Below, piece after piece: positions 46,695 to 55,560 of a stretch of 64,000 nucleotides of DNA. Source of the DNA: Phragmites australis (taxonomy: Eukaryota; Streptophyta; Magnoliopsida; Poales; Poaceae); assembly GCF_958298935.1 (NCBI RefSeq), contig NC_084921.1, forward strand, positions 8,194,001 to 8,258,000. The letters are read 5' to 3'. Positions within the stretch are counted from its first letter, which is position 1, and every line of letters begins with the position of its first letter. Below the pieces are notes generated by a model that worked only from the letters and a program-made list of their open reading frames with translations, had not been told where the DNA came from and ran no database searches. Position numbers and translations under genes: made by a program.

Positions 46695-47366
46695 ATGTAA
46701 GCAAGGAAGAAGCAAGAAGGGAAGAAGAAGAAACAGGAAACCCTCGTGCAATTCTTTCTCGAACTCCCAAAAACCTTGAAGGATTCAACCAGTCCATCGT
46801 CAGCGGCTCCAGAAAAAAAAAAATATAATACAAGTACATACTGAAGAGTAGAGACGATAAGCAGAAGAAGGAATAGACGATGGGCAGGCAGGTGAAGCCC
46901 GGGAGGGGCCTGAGGAGCTGGGCGCAGAGGCACCTCAACGTCGGCTTCGTCGTCGGCTTCGTCCTCCTGCTCGCAGCAGTTCGCCATCAGCGCCCTAAAC
47001 GGTAACGAAACCTTCTTCCGTTTCAGCTCAAGAAGAAGCTTCCTGCACAACCGTCAAGCACTGTTCCATCCATCTACTGTATATTTATGCTTATGTCCTG
47101 CATCTGGTCCATTAACTGACGATCAGTTCTTGCTTCTTCCTCGTATAATCTGCCGCTGTCACAACGAAAGGGCCACGGACTGCGGATAAGCAGGTGATCA
47201 GAGCTCCCTTTGACACAGGTGAGCGCTCCTGCCATTTTTTTTTTATCAAACTACTTGCGTGCTCTGTTTTTTAGATTAAATGAATCTCAAGTTCATCGTA
47301 AAAAGGAGAAGGAAATGAGTCAATGACGATGATGAAATCGATGTCAACATGTTGGAAGAGTGAACC

Positions 47367-47646
47367 GTGTTTCCGATGCCTCCCGATATTAAATTCGAGG
47401 GAAAGTTCATGCCCAATGCATCCTTTAAAAAAATCGTGAAAGAACTTCTGCGTTTGGGAAGATTGGGTCCGAATTTCCTTTTGATAGAACGGATGGATGA
47501 AAGAGAAGTGTTCATTCTCAGTCTGAATGCAGAGGGCGAGAAGAAAAGGGAGCCGGAAAAGGCGGAGGAGCCCCACGAGGATACGTCCGGTGCCGTCCGA
47601 ACCGAGGAGTCCTCGAAAAGCGACGACTCAGACGCCAAACCGTTTG
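47367..47646 (+). other. Unassigned open segment in gene 3 intron
   Basis: A 93-codon open stretch starting at ATG ends at a plausible donor (ccgtttg/gtatgt) in phase 1, like the real exon junctions of this family. Its C-terminal half is acidic and Lys/Glu/Ser-rich, as in the stem of gene 1. The corresponding place in gene 2 is intron sequence, and only the first 70 or so bases around it align. It may be a lost or gained stem exon or a captured fragment; I cannot decide. Confidence 0.3.
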
Positions 47647-47739
47647 GTATGTCCAAATATTTGTTCCCCAAAACAAAACGATTCTTTTGGTAGCTTCTCA
47701 TGCCGTTCACCATAAGTTTCCAGCGCCTCCTAAATTTCA

Positions 47740-48485
47740 TATGCCCTAAAATTTAGAGTTGTGCTCAGACGATGACTTCCTGGCGGGGGTTAAGAGAGGG
47801 GTTTATTTGGAGGGTTTTTTGGGTAGTTAGACCCAGAAGAGGTCATAGGGAGGGAGGCTGATCAGGCGGGAGAGGTGAGGGCGTGGAGGTGGAGCGGCGG
47901 GGTGGCGGAGGACGACCAATGGACGATGTTGGGGTGCGGGTGAGCGGAGCCGGTTTAGTGCGACGATAGGAGGAGCGGACAATGGAGGTGGGCGGGGCAT
48001 GAGGAGCGAGTAGCACTATCGATGAGGAGAAGAAGAACAGTGTACAGGGCATGAGGAGCGAGCAGCACCGTTTGATTGAAATCCGATGGATGAGGAGCGT
48101 TGGCTATATCAAATCGTTTTTTCAGACGCGAGGGATAGCATGACCCTTAGTTTCCGTTCAGAATACACTTAGATTTCTTCATCTCCGTAAGCTTGAGAAA
48201 TGCCCGTTGAAAATTTAGCAGCAATTTTGCATACAGTCATAGCATGGAGTTTTTGAATTTTGATAATCTTTGTAACGTGGCTGCCACGTGGGCCCCACTT
48301 AAAGTTCAGTTAATAAACCGTAATATTCACCGCACATATCTCATAAATAATTACCTTGATTAATACCACAAAGCCACATTTTTAAGCTCAGTTAATCAGT
48401 CCTTGTTCACAGAGATGTTGAATTAAGCCGATGAATTACGCTGATAAACCACAGTGAATCCTGTCCCTTTTTTGACGTGCAACAG
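47740..48485. other. Remaining intron of pseudogene 3
   Basis: The first 300 bases are G-rich with two copies of catgaggagcgag(t/c)agcac near 47,999 and 48,050. The rest is AT-rich. No gene or element end was identified. Confidence 0.4.
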
Positions 48486-49430
48486 AGAATGGCAAGGTGG
48501 TGTGCAGCACGGACGACCCCTACTCCGACACCTGGGACGTCGACGGCGATGTCCGCACCAACGGCACAGCTCTATCAGTGACTCTCGTCCCGGCGAATTG
48601 GTCGGAGCGCCGCGAGGGGAAGATCCGTCCGTACTCGCGCAAGACAATGACCGGCGTCGATAAGGTCACCGTTACGCAGCTCGGGTCCCCGCAGGAGGCC
48701 GCCCCAGCGTGCACGGTCACCCACGACGTGCCGGCCGTGTTATTCGCGCTCGGCGGGCTGACTGGCAACTACTGGCACGACTTCAGCGACGTTCTGGTGC
48801 CGCTGTTCGTGGCGTCGCGGCGGTACGGCGGCGAGGTCCAGTTCCTGATCAGCAACATCCAGCCGCGCGTGGTGGCTGGGCAAGTACGAGGCCATCGTGC
48901 AGCGGCTATCTAAGTACGATGCCGTGGACCTGGACCGTGCCAAGCAGGTGCGGTGCTTCCGGCACGTCACCGTGGGGCTGCGCATGCACAAGGAGCTCGC
49001 ACTACCGGCGGTTCGTGAACGTGCAGGAGATCGCGCGCGCGGCGGAGTCCGCGGGGTTCGAGGCGGTGGTGATGGACCCACGCGGCGACGTGCCCGTGGA
49101 GGAGCTGGCGCGCGCGGTGAACTCGTTCGACGTGCTGCTGGGCGTGCACGGGGCCGGGCTGACGAACGCGGTGTCCCTGCCGGCGGGCGCGGTGGTGATC
49201 CAGGTGGTGCCGTACGGGAAGCTGGAGGTCGTGGCGAGGAAGGACTTCGGCGAGCCGGTGACGGACATGGGGATGAGGTACCTGGAGTACAGCGTAGCCG
49301 CGGAGGAGAGCACGCTGCTAGCTAGAGATGCTGGGGCCGGAGCACCCGGTGATCAATGACCCGGAGTCCGTGCACCGCAGCGGCTGGGACAAGGTCGCCG
49401 AGTTCTACCTCGGCAAGCAGGACGTCCACA

Positions 49431-49836
49431 TCAGAGTTAGCCGGAGAAACGACGCTGTAGAAGGTCACCGGCGACCTGCAGATACACACACTGAAACTCA
49501 CGCGAGAACACAGTCAAAAGACTAGTACACACGGTCTCGTTTTTGTGCTGTAACTTACAGCCTTTTCTGTACTCCATTAACTTGTTTAAGTAATCAAAAT
49601 ACAAGACGAAGTCGTGGCCTGTACAGCCCGACATGCACGCAACAACTCCTTCAGGCGAATGCCATCCCAGACGCCAGAGTCGTGGCGCGAACGACGCGCT
49701 CCCGTGCGGACGAGGCGCACTTCAGAGCCCACTGCATGCGTGCAACAGAATTGACCCAGCTACACGCATGACTAGCTAACCAACTAACTGATTAAGCAAA
49801 AAACGAGCTAAACTAGTGGACAAGGTTTATTTCACA
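49431..49836 (-). repeat. 3' LTR of gene-3 Copia element
   Basis: The minus strand starts TGTGAAATAAACCTTGTCC after the polypurine tract and ends CTCCGGCTAACTCTGA at 49,431. Its last 44 bases (49,431-49,474) recur inverted at 54,562-54,605. No direct copy of its first 360 bases exists at the other end. Confidence 0.65.
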
Positions 49837-49852
49837 TTTCTCCTCCTAAGCC
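49837..49852 (-). other. Polypurine tract of gene-3 Copia element
   Basis: The minus strand reads ggcttaggaggagaaa, just after the stop codon of the polyprotein and just before TGTGAAATAAACC. Confidence 0.75.
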
Positions 49853-49857
49853 TTGTT

Positions 49858-52800
49858 TCACTGAACCTGAAGGAGACCGATCCTGATGCACATTTCATGG
49901 AACTTGACTTTGCCGAGAGGTTTTGTCAGAACGTCACCTAGTTGCTCTTCAGTCCCAATGAATTTCACCTCAATCTGCCCATTGTTTGCATACTCCCGGA
50001 TCAGATGAAACCTCGTGTTGATGTGTTTGCTCCGGTCGTGATGCACAGGGTTCTTTATCAGAGATATGGTGGACTTGTTGTCCACCCTTAACACTGGCTT
50101 GCTAGGCTCAGTCTGCAGAATATCAGCCAGCAACCGTGCTAACCATACAGCCTGACATGCAGCAGTAGCAGCAGCTATGTACTCAGCTTCACAACTAGAC
50201 AATGCCACCACCTTTTGCTTTGCAGACTGCCAAGAAATAGGACTGCCACCCAGGAAAAAAATCACCCCAGTAGTGCTTTTCCTGCTGTCAACGTCTCCAG
50301 CAAGATCACTATCACTGAACCCAAGCAACTCAGGTTGAGCACTGCTTCCTCTTGGATAATGAAGGCCCCAATTTCTTGTGCCTGCAATGAACCTCAGAAT
50401 GTGCTTGACTGCTGCAAGGTGATCCTCATGTGGCTCCTCCATAAACCTGCTCACATACCCAACTGAAAATGCCAAATCAGGTCGAGTATTGACCAGATAT
50501 CTCAAACTCCCAACCAGGCTTCTATAGACTGTAGCATCCACTAGAGCTTCTTTGCTATCCTGGCTCAACTTCAGTTTAGCCTCCATTGGCACCTGACAGG
50601 GATTACAATCAACCATTCCTCCTTTCTCCAGGATCTTGGTAGCATAGTTCCCCTGACTCAAGAGAATGCCATCCGAGTTCTGCTTCACTTCAATGCCAAG
50701 ATAGTAGCTGAGAAGTCCTAGGTCACTCATCTTGAACATCTCTGCCATCTGCTTCTTGAACTTCCGGATGCTGCAGCTGTTGGTGCCAGTGATTACCAAA
50801 TCATCAACATACACACCCACCACTAATCTTTCAGCACCACTTCCCCTGCAGTAAATGGCATGCTCTGAGGGACTTTTCTGAAATCCCAGTGACTCCAGAC
50901 TCTCATCTAGTTTGTGATTCCATGCTCTAGGTGCCTGATGTAAACCATACAAAGCCTTTTGAAGTTTTAGTACCTTGTGCTCCTGACCAGAGCTGATGAA
51001 GCCAGGTGGCTGCTCCACGAAAACCTCCTCCTTCAGATCACCATTCAAGAATGCTGACTTGACATCCATGTGATGAACTTCCCAGCCTTCATGCGCAGCC
51101 AGCGCTAGAAGTAGTCGTACGGCTTTCATCCGCGCCACAGGCGCAAAAACTTCATCATAGTCGATGCCTTGGCGTTGCGCATACCCCTTGACGACGAGCC
51201 GCGCCTTGTGCCTCACCACCACGCCATGCTCGTCTCTCTTTACTTTGAACACCCATTTAAGGCCAATTGCACGCCTGCCTTGTGGGAGTTCAGCAAGTGT
51301 CCAGGTACGATTCTCCTCAATGGACTGCAACTCCTCCTCCATCGCCTTGCGCCAGCATGGCTGGCGTTCTGCATCTGCCAGTGACGCTGGCTCCTCTGCG
51401 CTCACTACGAACAGCTGCTCGCTGTCCAGATCACGCACGGCGTACCCAGGTGGGGACGCAGGCCCGATGATGTTGTCCACTGTCCGGAAGCGCAGCGGGT
51501 CGTCGTCGCCGTGATCAGCATCCAGCTCGTCACCCGGCTCCGTTGGTGGCAACGCGAACTGAACCACGGGAGTCAAGGTCGGGGACGACGTCATGGCGCC
51601 TGCCGTCATAGGTGTGGCAGCCACAGGCAAGGATGCTAATACAGGGGAAGCCGGATGTGCATCCACCAGCCCGCCATGATCAGGGGCGACCATGTACTCG
51701 ACGGTGAAGATGTCGTCGCCACGGCTCACCTCAGCGTCCTGATCAGCATCACCAGACCAGTCCCACTGGCCTGCCTCGTCAAAGATCACGTCCCGTGTGA
51801 CGTGAACACGTTTCGTGACCGGGTCGTACGCTTTGTACGCCTTGGAACCCCGCTCGTAGCCGACGAAGATCATCTTCCGGCCACGATCCTCCAGCTTCTT
51901 CAAGTGTGGAGTTGTGTTCTTGACGTAGACGAGGCAGCCAAACGTCCGCAGATGATGGACCGCCGGTTTCTTCCCGTACCACGCCTCGAACGGCGTCATT
52001 CCTTCCACGCTCTTCGTCGGTGCACGGTTCAGTAGGTACACGGCGGTGTTCACCGCCTCGCCCCAGAACCAGCCCGGCAGCCCCTTCGCTTTGAGCAGGC
52101 TGCGTGCAGTGCCGACGACCATGCCGTTCCGGCGCTCAACGACGCCGTTCTGTTGTGGAGAGTACGGTGCCGTCAGCTGTCGCCGGACACCATCAGCCGC
52201 ACAGTACTCCATAAATTCCGTTGAGGTGAACTCCCCGCCACGATCTGTGCGGAGTGCCATCAGCTTGCACCCAGACTCCGCCTCCGCGCGTGCCTGTAAG
52301 TCCTTGATGGCCGCTGCTGCTCGATCCTTCGAGGGCAGCACGGACACCCACATGTATCGGCTTCGATCGTCGACGAGTAGTAGGAAATAGCCGTTCCCGC
52401 TTGGTGTCACCGGTGCAACTGGTCCACACAGGTCGCCATGGACCAGCTCCAGAGAGCGCTCGGCTCTCCATAGCGCCTGGTCCGGAAATGGCGTCCGCTT
52501 CTGCTTGCCGGCGAGACACGCCTCGCAGCATTGATCCACCTGTTCGACAGCAGGCAAACCCCGAACCATACCTTCGCGCGCCATCTTGCGTATCGCCGCC
52601 ATGTTGATGTGGCCGAGCCTGGCGTGCCAACGCCAAGCGCTCTCCTCGCCGCGCGCCGCCAGACAGACTGGCCGTGCAAGGTTGATGTCGAGCACGTACA
52701 GCCGATTCACCCCGCGCGCGACCTTCGCTAGGAGCCGTCCTCCAGGCTCCCTAATCCGCATCTCACCAGAGTCAATGTTGATGCCGTACCCCACCTCGTC

Positions 52801-54504
52801 AAGCTGCCCAACGCTCACTATGTTGGCCGTGAGCTGAGGTATGAAGTAGACGCCGGTGAAGGAGCGGTGCTCGCCATTCTTGCACTCGAACAGCACCATT
52901 CCGCAGCCCTCGATCCGCGCCACCGAATCATCGCCGAACCGCACAGTCCCACACACGGCTGTATCCAGGTCCGCGAACGCCACTCGGGACCCCGACATGT
53001 GATTCGTGGCCCCGGTGTCGAGAATCCATGACTTGGCGCTGTGCTCCTCTTCCGCGTCGAGGTGGACGAACACCTTCTCCTCCCGGATCCGCACAGGCCC
53101 GCGGGAGGGCGCCTCCACGCCAGCGCGCCCATCACCCGAAGTCCCCCGGGGTGGTCCGATCTTTGTCGTTCCCACCCAGTGCACTGCAAGCTGCAGCTCC
53201 CCCGGTGGTGGGAGGTCCGCGGGCGGCGCCTCCACCAGTGGGGTCCGCGGCTCCCCTAGCAGTGAGACCGTCGCGGGTGGCCGCGCCCCAGGCGGCAAGG
53301 CCGAGACGGGCGCCGGCGGACGCGGAGGTGGAGTGGATCCGGCCGGAGGGAGCGCCGGTGAGGTCTGGAGAGGGGCTGTCGTCGACGCGAGCTGGATAGG
53401 AGCGGGCGGTGGCGCTGGAACCGGCGCTGGCGACGCTGACGCGGAGCGAGCCGCTTGCGGAGGCTGCGATGTGGGCAGTGTGGGCATTGCCCTTACGAGC
53501 AGCAACGAGGCCTCCTCCTTCTGAGCAACGTGGGCCAGCTCCCTTTTAGGCTTGGATCGACAGTCACGGGCCCAGTGGCCCGTCTTACCGCACCGTCGGC
53601 ACTCATCTGAGTTCTTCGGTCCAGAGGATGACGACGCCCCGCCGCCGCCGCGTCCGCGCCCGCGCCCCCGCGATTTGCCTCGACGCGCAGAATTGCTGCT
53701 GGCGCCGCCGCCGTTCTGGCTCTCCGCCTCACGCCGCTTCCGCCATGCGTCCCATTCCTCCTCCGTGAGGTATAACTTGCCGTCGTGCTGCATCGACGGT
53801 GGTGGCTCGAATGACTCCTCCGCGGCCTTCAATCGACCCGTCAGATCGACGACCGTGAGCGTGGAGGTGTCGAGGAGCGTTCGGATCGCCAGCACGATCT
53901 GCTTGAAGCATGACGGCACGCTGCGGAGCATCTTCTCCACCACCTTGGTCTCCTCCACCACCTCGCCGAGCGTCGCGAGGGTGGCCTCCATGCCGGTCAA
54001 GCGAAGTGCGTAGTCCTCGACGGTCTCGCCGTCCTTGAACGTCGCTAGGTCGAATTCCCGCCTCAGCTGCTGAGCGGTGTTCTTCTTCACGCGGTCGTCG
54101 CCGACGCGCATGGTGGCGATGGCATCCCATGCCTCCTTCGCCGTCGCCTTGTCGGCGAGCGCGGTGGTCATCTCTGGTGGCACGGCGCTGCAGAGAGCAT
54201 CGAGCGCCATCATGTCCTCCTGCTGATCGACATCGCCCGTGTCGATCGCTCGCCAGAGCGCCCGAGCCTTGAGCTTCACCTTCATGAGGCGCGCCCAATC
54301 GGAGTAGTTGGTCTTGGTGAGAGCGGGGTAGCTAGTCCCGCCGGCCACCTCACGAATCATCCGTTGGGTCACAACGCCTTCCTTGGTGCCGCTCGAGCCG
54401 TCGCCCTTGGCAGCTTCCTTGCCGTCGCCCTTCGGTGGCGGCGACGGTCCCGTCATGAGCGCGTGTTCGATCGCGCGGTCACGATTCCTACAGCGATGTC
54501 TCAC
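49858..54504 (-). CDS. Copia gag-pol polyprotein, intact
   Basis: A single 1548-residue frame on the minus strand starting at ATG 54,504. The order is Gag UBN2-type capsid (about 60-260), a CCHC knuckle CRRCGKTGHWARDC (about 301-314), a Pro-rich linker, protease ILDTGATNHMSG (about 490), and GAG-pre-integrase WRWHARLGHINM (about 620). The integrase follows with LVDDRSRYMW, RTDRGGEF and GVVERRNG (about 690-800). RT runs from WRKAMEEELQSIEENRTW to the catalytic YVDDLVITG (about 1050-1240), and RNase H includes GFSDSDLAGD and SSCEAEYIAAATAACQ (about 1395-1500). All catalytic acids are readable and there is no stop, so the protein could be active. Protease, RT, RNase H and integrase would copy and insert the element. 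Without a full 5' LTR, expression would need an outside promoter. Confidence 0.95.
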   Translation of the reverse strand: MRHRCRNRDRAIEHALMTGPSPPPKGDGKEAAKGDGSSGTKEGVVTQRMIREVAGGTSYPALTKTNYSDWARLMKVKLKARALWRAIDTGDVDQQEDMMALDALCSAVPPEMTTALADKATAKEAWDAIATMRVGDDRVKKNTAQQLRREFDLATFKDGETVEDYALRLTGMEATLATLGEVVEETKVVEKMLRSVPSCFKQIVLAIRTLLDTSTLTVVDLTGRLKAAEESFEPPPSMQHDGKLYLTEEEWDAWRKRREAESQNGGGASSNSARRGKSRGRGRGRGGGGASSSSGPKNSDECRRCGKTGHWARDCRSKPKRELAHVAQKEEASLLLVRAMPTLPTSQPPQAARSASASPAPVPAPPPAPIQLASTTAPLQTSPALPPAGSTPPPRPPAPVSALPPGARPPATVSLLGEPRTPLVEAPPADLPPPGELQLAVHWVGTTKIGPPRGTSGDGRAGVEAPSRGPVRIREEKVFVHLDAEEEHSAKSWILDTGATNHMSGSRVAFADLDTAVCGTVRFGDDSVARIEGCGMVLFECKNGEHRSFTGVYFIPQLTANIVSVGQLDEVGYGINIDSGEMRIREPGGRLLAKVARGVNRLYVLDINLARPVCLAARGEESAWRWHARLGHINMAAIRKMAREGMVRGLPAVEQVDQCCEACLAGKQKRTPFPDQALWRAERSLELVHGDLCGPVAPVTPSGNGYFLLLVDDRSRYMWVSVLPSKDRAAAAIKDLQARAEAESGCKLMALRTDRGGEFTSTEFMEYCAADGVRRQLTAPYSPQQNGVVERRNGMVVGTARSLLKAKGLPGWFWGEAVNTAVYLLNRAPTKSVEGMTPFEAWYGKKPAVHHLRTFGCLVYVKNTTPHLKKLEDRGRKMIFVGYERGSKAYKAYDPVTKRVHVTRDVIFDEAGQWDWSGDADQDAEVSRGDDIFTVEYMVAPDHGGLVDAHPASPVLASLPVAATPMTAGAMTSSPTLTPVVQFALPPTEPGDELDADHGDDDPLRFRTVDNIIGPASPPGYAVRDLDSEQLFVVSAEEPASLADAERQPCWRKAMEEELQSIEENRTWTLAELPQGRRAIGLKWVFKVKRDEHGVVVRHKARLVVKGYAQRQGIDYDEVFAPVARMKAVRLLLALAAHEGWEVHHMDVKSAFLNGDLKEEVFVEQPPGFISSGQEHKVLKLQKALYGLHQAPRAWNHKLDESLESLGFQKSPSEHAIYCRGSGAERLVVGVYVDDLVITGTNSCSIRKFKKQMAEMFKMSDLGLLSYYLGIEVKQNSDGILLSQGNYATKILEKGGMVDCNPCQVPMEAKLKLSQDSKEALVDATVYRSLVGSLRYLVNTRPDLAFSVGYVSRFMEEPHEDHLAAVKHILRFIAGTRNWGLHYPRGSSAQPELLGFSDSDLAGDVDSRKSTTGVIFFLGGSPISWQSAKQKVVALSSCEAEYIAAATAACQAVWLARLLADILQTEPSKPVLRVDNKSTISLIKNPVHHDRSKHINTRFHLIREYANNGQIEVKFIGTEEQLGDVLTKPLGKVKFHEMCIRIGLLQVQ

Positions 54505-54537
54505 TGGGATCGATCTTCGGCCCGCAACCGCAACCTA

Positions 54538-54550
54538 GCTCTTGATACCA
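54538..54550 (-). other. Primer-binding site of gene-3 Copia element
   Basis: The minus strand reads TGGTATCAAGAGC, close to the initiator tRNA-Met complement TGGTATCAGAGC, between the 55-bp end and the gag start. Confidence 0.75.
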
Positions 54551-54605
54551 CTCGTCAGAGCTCGCCGGTGACCTTCTACAGCGTCGTTTCTCCGGCTAAC
54601 TCTGA
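54551..54605 (-). repeat. Abnormal 5' end of gene-3 Copia element
   Basis: Only 55 bases lie between the primer site and resumed GT61 coding sequence, where about 400 are expected. Bases 54,562-54,605 are the exact reverse complement of 49,431-49,474. The inner bases gagctctgacgag resemble the expected LTR end. Confidence 0.8.
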
Positions 54606-54666
54606 CAACGTCAACCGGTTCGCGCCCACGCTGGCGCAGGCGCTCGACCACCTCCGCCAGCAGTAA

Positions 54667-55560
54667 CGCCGGGGAACGAGTCGATGCCCATACCATATTG
54701 GTGCCAAAGAAAACCATACAGATCCCTGAGCCAAACAAACAAATGCATTTGCATTGGCAGATAGATTCTGTTAGCTCCTCAAGTGATTCGTTATTGGGTA
54801 CAGATTTGAGCAACACATGTTTTTTTTTCAGTTCTCTGGTGGTGGTGTTGTTGGAGCATAGAAGCATTGCCGGCCTGTTGATTTACTAGAGCGGCTGCAA
54901 ATTGAAGGTTCTTTGATTTGGTGTTTTTGTTTTGATCTACTTGGTTTCATTGTTGATACACTAATCTAGCTAGTATTATTAGGTACATGCTGGCCTTCAT
55001 TTTGTCATCGTGAAGAGAATACAGACGACGGTGAACGAACCAGTACAATGAACAGATCAATTGGGTGGACAGATTCATAATCCTCAAGAATTTTTGCATC
55101 CTCTCTTGTGCCAAATTACAATGTGCCAGAAGACACTATTGGGTGTTGGTGTAAGATCAAGAATGACGACTAAAGATGATGGATAGACGTCTTAGCAAAT
55201 TCTTAGATGACCTCTTCCTACGATTTTAACCTATGCACCTTAAAATCGTGAGCAGAAGCAATACAAGGAGAGAAACAAATCATAATAAAAGTCTCCCACG
55301 AAACAAGGCTCTCATGGATAGAATTGAAAAGTTCTATAGAACACTATTTCAAAAGTCATATCCATAAAAAGATAAACTTGAAGAAGGAACACTTAGATCC
55401 AAGGAAATGAACACTGGGTGAAGAAATTCTTCAAATCGATAGATATAGAGGCAAGAAAGATTAAAGATCAGGGTAGTGGAGGTCAGGGCGTCTGGTGGAC
55501 CAACCTGTGTGGTAGGCCTCGTAGCGATCACAGGTGTCAAGACCTACTCCTAGGTCTGCT
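54667..55560. other. Spacer between GT61 pseudogene 3 and MULE
   Basis: AT-rich DNA holding the 3' flank of the GT61 pseudogene. No gene is seen; short frames on both strands lack motifs. Confidence 0.45.

Larger units (their letters stand above)
49431..54605 (-). mobile_element. Copia element inserted in the last exon of GT61 pseudogene 3
   Basis: The element lies on the minus strand. Gene 3 coding sequence is interrupted after GKQDVHI at 49,430 and resumes at about 54,606. The parts, in minus order, are a 55-bp end (54,605-54,551), a primer-binding site, the complete gag-pol ORF, a polypurine tract, and a 406-bp 3' LTR-like end (49,836-49,431). A 5' LTR equal to the 3' one is missing. Instead the outermost 44 bases at the two ends are perfect inverted copies of each other. 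No 5-bp target duplication could be recognised. The coding part looks young, since the ORF has no stop or frameshift. Confidence 0.85.
46880..54666 (+). pseudogene. GT61 gene 3, disrupted tandem paralogue of gene 2
   Basis: The remains are exon 1 at 46,880-47,001, exon 2 remnant at about 47,156-47,218, the main exon from 48,486 to about 49,430, and the final coding piece at 54,606-54,666 (RFAPTLAQALDHLRQQ). Lesions compared with gene 2 are as follows. A 20-nt deletion in exon 1 removes half the membrane anchor and shifts the frame. The exon 2 acceptor is lost (gccg where gene 2 has gcag). A 4-nt insertion is near 48,866 and about 150 nt are lost near 48,998. HGAGLTNAVFLP has become HGAGLTNAVSLP. 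A 4-nt ctag duplication is near 49,320. A Copia element occupies 49,431-54,605. Motifs such as GGLTGNYWHDFSDVLVPLF remain clear. No functional transferase can be made. Confidence 0.9.

Noticed and set aside
53006..53524. 172-codon plus-strand frame inside the Copia polyprotein
   Set aside because: Antisense shadow of the Pro-rich linker of the intact gag-pol frame.
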